From Kitasatospora sp. SolWspMP-SS2h (lineage in GTDB: Bacteria; Actinomycetota; Actinomycetes; Streptomycetales; Streptomycetaceae), in NCBI RefSeq assembly GCF_003259315.1, contig NZ_QLLT01000009.1:62001-126000 (forward strand): 64,000 nt of DNA, written 5' to 3'. The notes beneath the pieces were generated by a model. It was not told the DNA's origin, ran no database searches, and was given only the letters and a program-made list of their open reading frames with translations. Positions 1 through 8,669 of this stretch are shown in pieces. The position numbers and the translations under genes are program-made. The stretch's first letter is position 1. The number at the start of each line of letters is the position of its first letter.

Positions 1-607
1 CGTCCAGCGCCGCCGGATCCCGGCGCTCCGCCGCCGCCCGGATCGCGGCCATGCCCGGGTCCAACCCCCTCCCCATCGTGGACGCGATGCGCAGCCGCTC
101 GCCGGTGACCGCGGAGGCCGCGAGTTCCAGCCGGGCGTCGTGGACCCGGCCCGCCAGCAGCGCCAGCGCGGTCACGGCGTAGAGCATGCCGCCGCCCAGG
201 GCGACCGTCAGCAGCAGGTCGACGGCCTCCCGCACCCCCGGCGCCCGGACCGCCTCCACCAGCACCGCCCCCACCGCCAACACGGCCAGCAGCACCCGAC
301 GCCGCTCCACCAGCGACGAAGCCACCGGTAGGCACAGCAGACCGACCGAGACCCCGAGCGGCCCCACCGCGAGGAACCCGACCCCCACCTCCACGACCGC
401 CCACCCGGCCCACCCGGCCCACCCGGGACGTTTCCGGGTGTGCCGCGACTGCAACCCCACCAGCCCGAGGCAGACCCCCACCACCACCGCCCCCACCACC
501 GGCTCCGCAGCGGCCCGCCCGACCCCCCTCAACAGGTGGGCCAGCACCAGCGCCACCGCCACCGCCCCCACCAACCGCCGCCCCACCAGCCCGCGTCGCT
601 TCCCCAC
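1..607 (-). CDS. Sensor-histidine-kinase-like membrane protein, partial
   Basis: The frame runs from a GTG at 607 off the left edge, giving 202 residues without a stop. The first ~160 residues are mostly Ala/Val/Leu/Gly with several hydrophobic stretches, as in the membrane input region of actinobacterial two-component kinases. Next comes a segment like the dimerisation helix of HisKA_3 kinases (GERLRIAS, then MAAIRAAAERR). Where that family has a phospho-accepting His in a D-L-H-D context, this protein reads STMGRGL, so no His is present. It may be a catalytically inactive relative or a non-kinase membrane protein. The start is uncertain because no good ribosome binding site precedes it. The C-terminal ATPase part, if any, lies outside the window. 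Confidence 0.5.
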   Translation of the reverse strand, partial: MGKRRGLVGRRLVGAVAVALVLAHLLRGVGRAAAEPVVGAVVVGVCLGLVGLQSRHTRKRPGWAGWAGWAVVEVGVGFLAVGPLGVSVGLLCLPVASSLVERRRVLLAVLAVGAVLVEAVRAPGVREAVDLLLTVALGGGMLYAVTALALLAGRVHDARLELAASAVTGERLRIASTMGRGLDPGMAAIRAAAERRDPAALD

Positions 608-623
608 CCGCGCATCGTAGGGG

Positions 624-687
624 GCCCTCGATCAGGCGGAGGGTGCGGGATTCGAACCCGTGCGGGATTTCCCCCAACGCGCTTTCC
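624..687 (-). repeat. tRNA-Ser 3'-end fragment (attachment-site-like)
   Basis: Read on the minus strand, this is the 3' part of a serine tRNA: anticodon loop with GGGAAAG, variable arm, T-arm GGTTCGAATCC and acceptor end CCTCCGCC. It has no 5' half. By hand alignment it matches 1681-1744, the 3' half and immediate downstream flank of the intact tRNA-Ser, at about 55 of 64 positions. Both copies have the same orientation. The match continues about 12 bases past the tRNA end, which argues for a duplicated attachment site rather than a decaying tRNA gene. Confidence 0.65.
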
Positions 688-819
688 CATTCGCCTCGAT
701 GTCGTTCACCGGGATCCGCGGCCGTCCTGAACAGCAGTGGAGCGAACCGTTGGACGGGGCTTGGACCCGGTTGGACCGGAGTGAACGAGATCAGAAGTGA
801 GACCACGGGACCGCGCGTC

Positions 820-1086
820 CTACTTGCCGTAGTGGTAGCGACACGCGATGACGCACAAGGTGTCGGTCTGCTCCTCCAGGACGTAGACCAGGCGGTGTTC
901 CTGGTCGATTCTGCGGAACCAGGCGCCGATGAGCTCGTGCCGCAGGGGTTCGGGCTTGCCGATGCCCTCGTTGCCGTTTCGGTGGATGTCGTCGATCAGC
1001 AGGTTGATGCGCTTGAGGAGTCGGCGGTCGTCCGCCTGCCAGGACAGGTAGTCGGCCCAGCCGTGTTCGGTGAACTGGACTTTCAC
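820..1086 (-). CDS. yoeB: YoeB-family toxin (ribosome-dependent mRNA endonuclease)
   Basis: This 88-residue protein aligns along its whole length with Txe/YoeB toxins, which bind the ribosomal A site and cut mRNA. The family signature KPEPLRH (44-50), the EHRLVY stretch (63-68) and the terminal ACRYHY (81-86) are all present. The residues equivalent to E. coli catalytic Glu46, Arg65 and the C-terminal His-Tyr are conserved, so the toxin looks intact. Its ATG overlaps the antitoxin stop by 4 bases, the usual translational coupling that lets antitoxin be made first. The pair lies between the tRNA-Ser fragment and the intact tRNA-Ser. Confidence 0.92.
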   Translation of the reverse strand: MKVQFTEHGWADYLSWQADDRRLLKRINLLIDDIHRNGNEGIGKPEPLRHELIGAWFRRIDQEHRLVYVLEEQTDTLCVIACRYHYGK

Positions 1087-1361
1087 GCGCCCTGCTCGGT
1101 GAGGTCCCCGGGGTCGATCAGTTCGTGGGTCGCCGTACGGCCTTCCCGGTACTCCCGCAGGGAGTGGCGAAGGTGCTCGGCATTGGCCGGGGACCGTAGG
1201 AGGTAATCGGTCTCGCGGAGCGAGGCGTACTCGGCCAGCGAGACGACGACCAGCGGCTCGTGGCCGGCGCGTGTGATGACGAGCTCTTCGGCGTCACTCT
1301 CGACGGCGTCCAGCGCGGCGGCGAGGTTGCCGCGGAGCTCGGTGGCACTCATCGTCTTCAT
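1083..1361 (-). CDS. yefM: YefM/Phd-family antitoxin
   Basis: A 92-residue antitoxin of the Phd/YefM fold. The N-terminal part (MSATELRGNL, then ITRAGHEPLVVVSLAEYASL) is the DNA-binding and dimerisation region; the acidic tail (about 60-92) would wrap and block YoeB. It is the first gene of the pair. The complex normally represses its own promoter, and a perfect inverted repeat abuts the start. Translation could begin at 1361 or at the second Met at 1352. Neither has a Shine-Dalgarno sequence, so a leaderless message is likely. Confidence 0.9.
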   Translation of the reverse strand: MKTMSATELRGNLAAALDAVESDAEELVITRAGHEPLVVVSLAEYASLRETDYLLRSPANAEHLRHSLREYREGRTATHELIDPGDLTEQGA

Positions 1362-1383
1362 GACGTACAGAATAACGTACGTC
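1362..1383 (-). promoter_or_regulatory. Candidate YefM-YoeB autoregulatory operator
   Basis: GACGTAC, 8 bases, GTACGTC: a perfect 7-bp inverted repeat whose edge touches the ATG of yefM. E. coli YefM operators carry TGTACA cores, and the minus strand here reads CTGTACGTC, so the resemblance is reasonable. The repeat leaves no room for an untranslated leader. Binding is inferred. Confidence 0.55.
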
Positions 1384-1653
1384 TAGCGAGTGCGCCGGGG
1401 TAGGTGGCGGGGGTCGAGCCATTGCTGCGGCCGAGAAGCCGGAAGCGATGGTGCTGGACGGCCGCACTGTCAGGGGCCGGGATGCGCCGGATGATGCGAA
1501 CCTGCTCGTCGCGGGGGAGCGATGGCCGCCGAATCCGCCGCGCGTGAGTTCCGGCGCGACATCCTCCGGGAATCCGTACCGCGCTTCCGGCGTGCGGCCA
1601 GTGCGCGAGCGGAGCGGACGCGACACGACTGATGGCCGGGCCGAGGAACGCCG
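1384..1653. other. Gap with no recognised gene
   Basis: About 270 bases between the yefM promoter and the tRNA-Ser terminator. Frames are open on both strands, but none gives a protein I recognise and codon use is unconvincing. It could hold decayed mobile-element sequence such as an integrase end, but I see no integrase motif. Confidence 0.4.
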
Positions 1654-1685
1654 AAGGCCCGGACCGCAGTTGCGGTCCGGGCCTT
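1654..1685 (-). terminator. Terminator of tRNA-Ser
   Basis: A 15-bp perfect stem (AAGGCCCGGACCGCA and its complement) around a 2-base centre, starting about 9 bases after the tRNA 3' end. It lacks a clear U-tract, as is usual in this group. Confidence 0.7.
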
Positions 1686-1693
1686 CGATCAGG

Positions 1694-1778
1694 CGGAGGA
1701 TACGAGATTCGAACTCGTGAGGGGTTGCCCCCAACACGCTTTCCAAGCGTGCGCCCTAGGCCTCTAGGCGAATCCTCC
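1694..1778 (-). tRNA. tRNA-Ser (GGA)
   Basis: 85-nt class II tRNA with acceptor stem GGAGGAT/ATCCTCC, discriminator G, a long variable arm and T-arm ACGAG-TTCGAAT-CTCGT. The anticodon stem CACGC/GCGTG holds the loop TTGGAAA, so the anticodon is GGA, reading UCC and UCU. CC follows the discriminator but the terminal A is not encoded. Its 3' half is duplicated at 624-687. Confidence 0.93.
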
Positions 1779-1903
1779 GTGGGAGAGCTTAGTACACGTG
1801 GAGGGGTGGTTGCGACCACGGTCTCGCAGGTGGGTGGTGGGGGTGGCCTGGGGATCGGAGTTGGGGGTGGGTGGGGGGAGTGGGGGTCGGGATCCGCTAC
1901 TCT

Positions 1904-2000
1904 TGGGGCAGCCCCTCGCGTGGCGCTATCTCTCTGAACTCCCCCAGGGCCGGAAGGCAGCAAGGGTAGGAGGGCTCTGGCGGGTGCGCGAGGGGTCCTT
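1904..2000 (+). ncRNA. ffs: Signal recognition particle RNA (4.5S-like)
   Basis: The apical hairpin carries the SRP signature GGAAGGCAGCAAGGG (about 1952-1966), with the GGAA tetraloop region and asymmetric bulge that bind Ffh. The ends pair as GCCCCTCGCG with CGCGAGGGG, giving one long hairpin of roughly 97 nt. It lies just upstream of dnaX, its usual neighbour in actinomycetes. The exact ends are approximate. Confidence 0.88.
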
Positions 2001-2065
2001 GCGTTTCGTGGGTGTTGGCGGGTGGGCGGCGGCGTTTGTCGGTTGGTCCCGATATCTTCGAGGGT

Positions 2066-4246
2066 GTGTCCCTAGCCCTGTACCGCCGCTACCGCCCCGA
2101 GACCTTCGCGGAGGTCATCGGGCAGGAGCACGTGACCTCCCCCCTCCAGCAGGCCCTGCGCAACAACCGGGTCAACCACGCGTACCTGTTCAGCGGGCCG
2201 CGCGGGTGCGGGAAGACGACGAGCGCCCGCATCCTGGCCCGCTGCCTGAACTGCGAGCGGGGGCCGACCCCGGAGCCGTGCGGGGAGTGCCAGTCCTGCC
2301 AGGACCTGGCGACGGGCGGGCCGGGTTCGATCGACGTGATCGAGATCGACGCCGCCTCGCACGGTGGTGTGGACGACGCGCGCGATCTGCGGGAGCGGGC
2401 GTTCTTCGCGCCGGTGCACAGCCGCTACAAGATCTTCATCCTGGACGAGGCGCACATGGTGACCTCGGCCGGCTTCAACGCGCTGCTGAAGGTGGTGGAG
2501 GAGCCGCCGGAGCACCTGAAGTTCATCTTCGCGACCACCGAGCCGGAGAAGGTGATCGGGACGATCCGGTCCCGCACCCACCACTACCCGTTCCGCCTGG
2601 TGCCGCCGGGCACGCTGCGCGACTACCTGGCGCAGGTGTGCGGGCGGGAGGCCATCGAGGTCGAGGACGCGGTGTTCCCGCTGGTGGTGCGGGCCGGCGC
2701 CGGGTCGGTGCGCGACTCGATGTCGGTGATGGACCAGTTGCTGGCGGGCGCCGGCGAGGCCGGTGTGACGTACCGGATGGCGACGTCGCTGCTGGGCTAC
2801 ACGGACGCGGCGCTGCTGGACGAGGTGGTGGACGCCTTCGCGGCGCAGGACGGCGCGACGGTGTTCCAGGTGGTCGACCGGGTGGTCGAGGGCGGGCACG
2901 ACCCGCGGCGGTTCGTGACGGACCTGCTGGAGCGGCTGCGCGACCTGGTGATCCTGGCCACGGTGCCGGACGCGGGGGAGAAGAGCCTGATCGACGCCCC
3001 GGCCGACCGGATCGCGATCATGCAGGCGCAGGCCGACCGCTTCGGCCCGGCCGAGCTGAGCCGCGCCGCGGACCTGGTGAACACCGGCCTGACCGAGATG
3101 CGCGGGAACGCCGCGCCCAGGCTGCAGCTGGAGCTGATCTGCGCCCGGGTGATGCTGCCCGGCGCGTATGGGGACGAGCTCTCGGTGCAGGCCCGGCTGG
3201 ACAAGCTGGAGCGCCGCGCCGCGACGGGCGGTTTCGCCGCCCCGGTGGCGTTCCAGCCGATGGCCGCCGCGCCGGAGCCCCAGCCGCAGCAACAGCCCCA
3301 GCAGCAGCCGCAGCAGCAGGCCCCGGCGCCCGCAGCCGTCCAGCCCACGCCGGCTCCGCAGGCCCCGCAGACCCCGCAGGCCCCCGCACCGGCCGGTCCC
3401 GCTCCGGGCGCCTGGCCGATCCCGCGCAGCTTCTCGCCCGGTGAGCAGCCGCCGCAGCAGCAGGCGGCCGCCCCGGCCCCGATGGCCCCGGCTCCGGCTC
3501 CGGCGGCACCCGCGCCCGCGTCCGCCCCGGCCCCCGCGCCCGTCCAGCCGCCGATCGGCGTGCAGCCCTCGGTGGCGGCGCAGCAGGGCGCGGGCCAGAT
3601 CCGGCAGATGTGGCCGCAGATCCTGGAGGCGGTGAAGAACCGCCGCCGGTTCACCTGGATCCTGCTGAGCCAGAACGGCCAGGTGGCCGGGTTCGACGGC
3701 AGCACCCTCCAGGTGTCGTTCGTGAACGCGGGCGCCCGGGACAGCTTCGTCGGCAGCCACAGCGACGAGGTGCTGCGGCAGGCGCTGACGGACGCGCTGG
3801 GCGTGGACTGGCGGGTGGAGTGCATCGTCGACCCGTCGGGCGCGACGAACCCGCCGGCCGGTCAGCCCGCGGCCCCGCCCGCCCCCGCGGCCGGCGGCTG
3901 GGGCGCCCCGGCCCCGCGCCCGGCCGCCCAGCCGCAGCCACCGCAGCCGCAGCCGCCGCAGCAGTGGTCGGCCCCCGCCCCGCAGGCCCCGGCTCCGGCC
4001 CCGGCCGCCCCGGTCCAGCAGGCGCCCGCCCCGGTGCCGGCCCCGTCCGCGCAGCCGCCGTCGCCGCAGCGGCAGCAGCCGCACCAGCCGCAGCCGGTGC
4101 AGGCCCCGCCCGCCGTGGCGCCGGAGGACGACGTCCCGGAGGAGGACGACCCGGACTTGAACGAGGACGTCTTCTCCGCCCAGGAGCTGATCGTCCGCGA
4201 GCTGGGCGCGACGGTGCTGGAGGAGATCCACCACCGCCCGAACTGA
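2066..4246 (+). CDS. dnaX: DNA polymerase III subunit gamma/tau
   Basis: Clamp-loader ATPase of the replisome, 726 residues. The start is set at GTG 2066 because the product then opens [19 protein letters not shown], the family N-terminus. Walker A GPRGCGKT is at 44-51, four zinc cysteines at 63, 72, 75 and 78, and the Walker B LDEAHM near 127. The AAA+ and lid domains end near residue 370. Two Pro/Ala/Gln-rich linkers flank a folded block near 510-600 ([18 protein letters not shown] onward), the tau part that contacts polymerase and helicase. I see no slippery heptamer that would force a short gamma form. It is first of the dnaX-ybaB-recR group. Confidence 0.95.
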   Translation: MSLALYRRYRPETFAEVIGQEHVTSPLQQALRNNRVNHAYLFSGPRGCGKTTSARILARCLNCERGPTPEPCGECQSCQDLATGGPGSIDVIEIDAASHGGVDDARDLRERAFFAPVHSRYKIFILDEAHMVTSAGFNALLKVVEEPPEHLKFIFATTEPEKVIGTIRSRTHHYPFRLVPPGTLRDYLAQVCGREAIEVEDAVFPLVVRAGAGSVRDSMSVMDQLLAGAGEAGVTYRMATSLLGYTDAALLDEVVDAFAAQDGATVFQVVDRVVEGGHDPRRFVTDLLERLRDLVILATVPDAGEKSLIDAPADRIAIMQAQADRFGPAELSRAADLVNTGLTEMRGNAAPRLQLELICARVMLPGAYGDELSVQARLDKLERRAATGGFAAPVAFQPMAAAPEPQPQQQPQQQPQQQAPAPAAVQPTPAPQAPQTPQAPAPAGPAPGAWPIPRSFSPGEQPPQQQAAAPAPMAPAPAPAAPAPASAPAPAPVQPPIGVQPSVAAQQGAGQIRQMWPQILEAVKNRRRFTWILLSQNGQVAGFDGSTLQVSFVNAGARDSFVGSHSDEVLRQALTDALGVDWRVECIVDPSGATNPPAGQPAAPPAPAAGGWGAPAPRPAAQPQPPQPQPPQQWSAPAPQAPAPAPAAPVQQAPAPVPAPSAQPPSPQRQQPHQPQPVQAPPAVAPEDDVPEEDDPDLNEDVFSAQELIVRELGATVLEEIHHRPN

Positions 4247-4422
4247 CCGCCGCCCCGCGCCGCCCCGCCCCGCGCCGGGCAGGACGGCGGACGGCACCGC
4301 GGCCGGGAACTGACGTGGGGCCGACGGACGGCCGCGTAGGCTCGGGGGCGAGGTGCCGGCGCGGGCGGTTTCGGCCGGGCGCGCGCCGGTGTGTGCAGTG
4401 TCGACGGATCGAGGAGAGTCCC

Positions 4423-4761
4423 GTGTTCCCTGGTGGGCAGCCGAACATGCAGCAGCTGTTGAAGCAGGCGCAGAAGATGCAGGAGGACCTCGCCCGGGCG
4501 CAGCAGGAGCTGGCCGAGGCGAGGGTGTCCGGTTCCGCGGGCGGCGGCCTGGTGGAGGCGACGGCGACCGGTGCGGGCGAGCTGGTCGCGCTGACCATCT
4601 CCCCGGCGGCGGTCGACCCGGAGGACACCGAGACCCTGGCCGACCTGGTGGTGGCCGCGGTCCGCGACGCCGCCGCGGCGGCGCAGAAGCTGCAGGCCGA
4701 GCGGATGGGCCCGCTGACCCAGGGCCTGGGCGGCGGCGGTATCCCCGGCCTGCCGTTCTGA
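4423..4761 (+). CDS. YbaB/EbfC nucleoid-associated protein
   Basis: A 112-residue DNA-binding protein of the YbaB/EbfC family, dimeric in homologues and co-located with recR. GTG 4423 is chosen because GAGGAGA lies 6-12 bases upstream and the product starts [19 protein letters not shown], the family helix. The core [20 protein letters not shown] and the helical [12 protein letters not shown] tail are typical. Position between dnaX and recR is the conserved context and suggests a part in recombination or nucleoid structure. Confidence 0.9.
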   Translation: MFPGGQPNMQQLLKQAQKMQEDLARAQQELAEARVSGSAGGGLVEATATGAGELVALTISPAAVDPEDTETLADLVVAAVRDAAAAAQKLQAERMGPLTQGLGGGGIPGLPF

Positions 4762-5079
4762 CACCGGGGGCAGCTGCTCGTCCCCGGAGGGCATTCGGTC
4801 CGCTCCGGGGGGTATCCGTCTGCCGCCGACGGGGCACCCGCCCGGCAACCGCCCCTCCCGGCAGTCCCGTGGGCCCGCAGACCTGTAGGCCCGCGGACCC
4901 GCGGACCCGCCGGGGCGTGCACGCCGGGCGCACGGTCGGGGACCCCCGGTAACGGGTTGTGTGATTTATGGGCCAGTAGGGCGTCGGGCGGTGTGTCCGG
5001 TGCCCGATTCGTTGGATGATGGCACCGGAGAAGGCACCGGAGTGCGAACCCCGGACCCCGGTCGAAGGAAGGCGTGACG
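4762..5079 (+). other. Intergenic region before recR
   Basis: 318 bases without a credible gene. It contains short GC-rich direct repeats (GCGGACCC units near 4893-4912) and an AT-richer stretch (TTGTGTGATTTATGG, 4957-4971) that may hold a recR promoter. The ribosome binding site GAAGGAAGG is at 5064-5072. Confidence 0.4.
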
Positions 5080-5679
5080 GTGTACGAGGGCGTGGTGCAG
5101 GACCTGATCGACGAACTGGGCAGACTGCCCGGGGTCGGTCCGAAGAGCGCCCAGCGGATCGCCTTCCACATCCTCCAGGCCGATCCGGTGGACGTGCGCC
5201 GGCTGGCGCACGCGCTCCAGCAGGTGAAGGAGAAGGTCCGGTTCTGCGCGGTCTGCGGCAATGTCGCGGAGTCCGAGCGGTGCCGGGTCTGCCTGGACCC
5301 GCGCCGCGACCTCGCGGTGATCTGCGTGGTGGAGGAGCCCAAGGACGTGGTGGCGATCGAGCGGACGCGCGAGTTCCGCGGTCGCTACCACGTGCTGGGC
5401 GGGGCGATCAGCCCGATCGAGGGGGTCGGCCCGGACGACCTGCGGATCCGCGAGCTGATGACCCGGCTCGCGGACGGCACGGTCACCGAGCTGATCCTGG
5501 CCACCGACCCCAACCTGGAGGGGGAGGCGACCGCGACCTACCTGGCCCGGCTGTGCAAGCCGATGGGCCTCAAGGTCACCCGGCTGGCGAGCGGACTGCC
5601 CGTCGGCGGGGACTTGGAGTACGCCGACGAGGTCACCCTCGGCCGGGCGTTCGAAGGGAGACGACTGCTCGATGTCTGA
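5080..5679 (+). CDS. recR: Recombination mediator protein RecR
   Basis: 199-residue RecR, which with RecO helps load RecA at gaps. A helix-hairpin-helix ([17 protein letters not shown], about 16-32) precedes a C4 zinc site with Cys56, 59, 68 and 71, then a Toprim domain ([16 protein letters not shown]) and a Walker-B-like [16 protein letters not shown] also exists at 5074, but the strong GAAGGAAGG ends one base before it. The GTG at 5080 has proper spacing and restores the usual length. The last 8 bases overlap the next gene. Confidence 0.95.
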   Translation: MYEGVVQDLIDELGRLPGVGPKSAQRIAFHILQADPVDVRRLAHALQQVKEKVRFCAVCGNVAESERCRVCLDPRRDLAVICVVEEPKDVVAIERTREFRGRYHVLGGAISPIEGVGPDDLRIRELMTRLADGTVTELILATDPNLEGEATATYLARLCKPMGLKVTRLASGLPVGGDLEYADEVTLGRAFEGRRLLDV

Positions 5680-6343
5680 CCGAACCGACACCTCTGAACT
5701 GTCCGGACTGCCGGGCCCGCTGGGCCGGACCGAGGCCCCGGACGACTTCGCGGTGCAGATCGCGGACTCGGTGGAGAGCTTCGTGCTGGCCGTCACCGAG
5801 GTCGCCAAGGGCGACGAGCCGGGCAGCGCGATCTCGCTGCTGCTGCTGGAGGTCTCCCAGCTGCTGCTGGCGGGCGGCCGGCTGGGCGCGATCGAGGACG
5901 TGCTGCCCGAGGACCGCTTCGAGCCGGACACCGGTCCGGAGCCGGACGGGGTGGAGCTGCGCGAGCGGCTCGCCGAGCTGCTGGCGCCGATCGACGTCTA
6001 CCACGAGGTGTTCGACCCGTACGGTCCGCCGGAGAAGCCGAGCGCGTTCCGGATCTCGGACGACCTGGCGGGCGTGGTCAGCGAGCTGCGGCACGGGCTG
6101 ACGCACTACCGCGAGGGCCGGGTCTCGGAGGCGCTGTGGTGGTGGCAGTTCTCCTACCTGTCCAACTGGGGCTCGACCTGCTCGGCGGTGCTGCGCGCGC
6201 TGCAGTCGCTGGTCGCGCACGTCCGGCTGGACTCGCCGCTGGGCGCGGTGCCGGACGGCGCGGACACCGACGACGACGGGCTGACGGACGAGCAGCTGGA
6301 GCAGCAGGCCGGCGACCTGATGGCGGCCGAACTCGGGCTGTAG
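5672..6343 (+). CDS. DUF5063 domain protein
   Basis: A 223-residue acidic, soluble protein that follows recR in streptomycetes and overlaps it by 8 bases, so it is probably co-translated. It matches my memory of DUF5063 proteins: an N-terminal helix pair ([22 protein letters not shown]), Leu-rich helices, and the conserved [22 protein letters not shown] (161-182). No catalytic motif is visible and the function is unknown. The context only hints at DNA metabolism. Confidence 0.8.
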   Translation: MSDRTDTSELSGLPGPLGRTEAPDDFAVQIADSVESFVLAVTEVAKGDEPGSAISLLLLEVSQLLLAGGRLGAIEDVLPEDRFEPDTGPEPDGVELRERLAELLAPIDVYHEVFDPYGPPEKPSAFRISDDLAGVVSELRHGLTHYREGRVSEALWWWQFSYLSNWGSTCSAVLRALQSLVAHVRLDSPLGAVPDGADTDDDGLTDEQLEQQAGDLMAAELGL

Positions 6344-6515
6344 GCCCACGCGGTCCGCGGGGGCCCGCCTCCGGGTGTTCCGGGTGTGACGCATCTGTCA
6401 TCGGCACCCCGGAGGCGAAGATTCCGGGTGGCGGGCGGTGCCCGGGCGGCGATTCTTCGGGGCGGGCGGCCGGGACCCGCAGACCTGCCGGTCGGCGGTG
6501 ACCAGAGTTCGATAT

Positions 6516-6533
6516 CCGCATCTCACGATGCGG
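6516..6533 (+). promoter_or_regulatory. Inverted repeat upstream of lysC
   Basis: CCGCATC, TCAC, GATGCGG: a perfect 7-bp inverted repeat 70 bases before the lysC start. A -10-like TAGACT sits at 6563-6568, 30 bases further on. The repeat could be an operator near the -35 region. No transcription factor is assigned. Confidence 0.4.
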
Positions 6534-6603
6534 AAAGCGTCGGCCGGAGAACCCCTGCTCGTTAGACTGACCGCGACCTACCACCCCAAGTCGAGGAGCC
6601 CCC

Positions 6604-7887
6604 GTGGGCCTTGTCGTGCAGAAGTACGGCGGCTCATCCGTCGCGGATGCCGAAGGCATCAAGCGCGTCGCCCGCCGCATCGTGGACACCAGGAAGGCCG
6701 GCCACGAGGTCGTCGTCGTGGTCTCCGCGATGGGTGACACCACGGACGAACTCATCGAGCTCGCGGAACAGGTGACCCCTATTCCGTCCGGCCGCGAGTT
6801 CGACATGCTGCTGACCGCCGGAGAGCGCATCTCGATGGCGCTGCTGGCCATGGCGATCCGGACGCTGGGCTTCGACGCCCAGTCGTTCACCGGCAGCCAG
6901 GCCGGCGTGATCACCGACTCGACCCACAACAAGGCGCGCATCATCGACGTGACGCCGGGCCGGATCCGGGCCGCCCTGGACGAGGGCAACATCGCGATCG
7001 TGGCGGGCTTCCAGGGCGTGTCGCAGGTCTCCAAGGACATCACCACGCTGGGCCGCGGCGGCTCGGACACCACCGCGGTGGCGCTGGCGGCCGCGCTGGG
7101 CGCCGAGGTCTGCGAGATCTACACCGACGTGGACGGCGTGTTCACCGCCGACCCGCGGGTGGTCAAGAAGGCCCGCAAGATCGACTGGATCGCCTTCGAG
7201 GACATGCTGGAGCTGGCCTCGTCCGGCTCGAAGGTGCTGCTCGACCGCTGCGTCGAGTACGCGCGGCGCTACAACATCCCGATTCACGTACGATCGTCGT
7301 TCTCCGGTCTCCCGGGGACGATCGTCAGCGGCACCAACCCGAACCAGAAGCCCGAAGGGGGCGAGATGGAGCAGGCCATCATCTCCGGAGTCGCCCACGA
7401 CACGTCGGAGGCCAAGGTCACCGTCGTGGGAGTGCCCGACAAGCCGGGCGAGGCGGCCCGGATCTTCCGCGCGATCGCGGACGCCGAGGTCAACATCGAC
7501 ATGGTCGTGCAGAACGTGTCGGCCGCGGCCACCGGCCTGACCGACATCTCCTTCACGCTGCCCACCCACGAGGGGCAGAAGGCCATCGAGGCGCTGAACC
7601 GGGTCAAGGAGGGCATCGGCTACGAGTCGCTGCGCTTCGACGACGCGATCGGCAAGATCTCGCTGGTCGGCGCCGGCATGCGCTCCAACCCGGGCGTCAC
7701 GGCGACGTTCTTCGAGGCGCTCTCCGAGGCGGGCGTGAACATCGAGCTGATCTCCACCTCGGAGATCCGGATCTCGGTGGTCACCCGCGCGGAGGACGTG
7801 CCGGAGGCGGTCCGCGCCGTGCACACCGCGTTCGGCCTGGACAGCGAGAGCGACGAGGCGGTCGTCTACGGCGGCACCGGCCGCTGA
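6604..7887 (+). CDS. lysC: Aspartate kinase (alpha subunit frame)
   Basis: 427-residue aspartokinase, first step of the aspartate family (Lys, Thr, Met, diaminopimelate). KYGGSSVAD (7-15) is the nucleotide site; [14 protein letters not shown] and the [11 protein letters not shown] stretch belong to the kinase domain. Two ACT domains follow ([17 protein letters not shown] and [19 protein letters not shown]) and normally give feedback control by Lys plus Thr. GTG 6604 follows GAGGAG at 6593-6598. An in-frame start at 7366 would yield the separate beta subunit. An asd gene does not follow, although ask-asd pairs are common in relatives. Confidence 0.95.
   Translation: MGLVVQKYGGSSVADAEGIKRVARRIVDTRKAGHEVVVVVSAMGDTTDELIELAEQVTPIPSGREFDMLLTAGERISMALLAMAIRTLGFDAQSFTGSQAGVITDSTHNKARIIDVTPGRIRAALDEGNIAIVAGFQGVSQVSKDITTLGRGGSDTTAVALAAALGAEVCEIYTDVDGVFTADPRVVKKARKIDWIAFEDMLELASSGSKVLLDRCVEYARRYNIPIHVRSSFSGLPGTIVSGTNPNQKPEGGEMEQAIISGVAHDTSEAKVTVVGVPDKPGEAARIFRAIADAEVNIDMVVQNVSAAATGLTDISFTLPTHEGQKAIEALNRVKEGIGYESLRFDDAIGKISLVGAGMRSNPGVTATFFEALSEAGVNIELISTSEIRISVVTRAEDVPEAVRAVHTAFGLDSESDEAVVYGGTGR
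7366..7887 (+). other. Internal start for aspartokinase beta subunit
   Basis: ATG 7366 (codon 255 of lysC) opens [20 protein letters not shown] and follows GAAGGGGGCGAG, a fair ribosome binding site. The 173-residue product would be the two ACT domains, as known for the alpha2beta2 enzymes of Corynebacterium and Streptomyces. Use of this start is inferred. Confidence 0.65.
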
Positions 7888-7983
7888 GCCGGCGCGGCCC
7901 GTCCGGGTTCGCCGGATACCCACACCGCAACGGTTGTGTGCGGGACGGGTGAAGCGGACCAGGCCCGTCCGCCGGGTCTGCCA

Positions 7984-8023
7984 GAATCCCCCTTCGGAGC
8001 CAGTGCGCTCGGGAGGGGGATTC
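7984..8023 (+). terminator. Probable terminator of lysC
   Basis: GAATCCCCCT pairs with AGGGGGATTC across 20 bases, a 10-bp stem about 100 bases after the lysC stop. A second, weaker hairpin lies just upstream (7921-7940). Confidence 0.5.
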
Positions 8024-8072
8024 CTCTTCCCGCAAGAATGCCCCCGGGCCGGGGCAACCAGGACAGGGGATC

Positions 8073-8669
8073 GTGTGTCCAACCATCGTGATGAACGTGA
8101 CCGGGGCGGCGGTGGCGGCCGCCCTGCCCGGGGCGGCCCGGCGGGGCGGTAGTCGGATGGGCTTTGCCGCGGCGGCAACGGACGCGACCGGGGCCAGCGT
8201 CGACCAGCTCACCGACACCTACCGGGCCCACTACCGCTCCCTGCTGAGGCTCGCCGCGCTGCTGCTGGACGACCTGTCCTCCTGCGAGGACGTCGTGCAG
8301 GAGGCGTTCATCCGGGTGCACGCCGCCCGGCGCCGGGTCCGCGACCCCGAGAAGACGCTCGCCTACCTGCGGCAGACCGTGGTCAACCTGTCCCGGTCGA
8401 CCCTGCGCCGCCGCCTGCTGCCCAAGCCCATGCCTGACATGGCCAGTGCAGAAGAGGGGGCTTACGATGCGCTGGAGCGCGACGAACTCAAGGCCGCGCT
8501 CCGGGGGTTGCAACGCCGTCAGCGGGAGGTACTGGTGCTGCGCTACTACGCGGACCTGACGGAGGCTCAGGTCGCGGAGGTGCTCGGCATTTCCATCGGC
8601 TCGGTGAAGGCGTACGGGTCGCGCGGGCTCGCCGCCCTGCGGGTGCGGATGGAGCAGGGCGATGACTGA
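8073..8669 (+). CDS. ECF-family RNA polymerase sigma factor
   Basis: 198-residue SigE-like sigma-70 factor. Region 2 is YRAHYRSLLRLAALLLDDLSSCEDVVQEAFIRVHAA (about 50-85); region 4 is LRGLQRRQREVLVLRYYADLTEAQVAEVLGISIGSVKAYGSRGLAALR with its helix-turn-helix (about 143-190). The start may be GTG 8073 or the later ATG 8157; the extra N-terminus is Ala/Gly-rich. The final 8 bases overlap the next gene, a membrane protein that probably holds it inactive. It follows lysC here, as I recall it does in S. coelicolor. Confidence 0.88.
   Translation: MCPTIVMNVTGAAVAAALPGAARRGGSRMGFAAAATDATGASVDQLTDTYRAHYRSLLRLAALLLDDLSSCEDVVQEAFIRVHAARRRVRDPEKTLAYLRQTVVNLSRSTLRRRLLPKPMPDMASAEEGAYDALERDELKAALRGLQRRQREVLVLRYYADLTEAQVAEVLGISIGSVKAYGSRGLAALRVRMEQGDD

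Noticed and set aside
1294..1963. Frames crossing the tRNA-Ser and the yefM promoter
   Set aside because: They run through a tRNA and terminator, and their products have no domain or codon pattern of real genes.
2072..4933. Long open frame antisense to dnaX-ybaB
   Set aside because: It mirrors two certain genes, gives Arg/Gly/Pro-rich text without motifs, and is a normal effect of very high GC.
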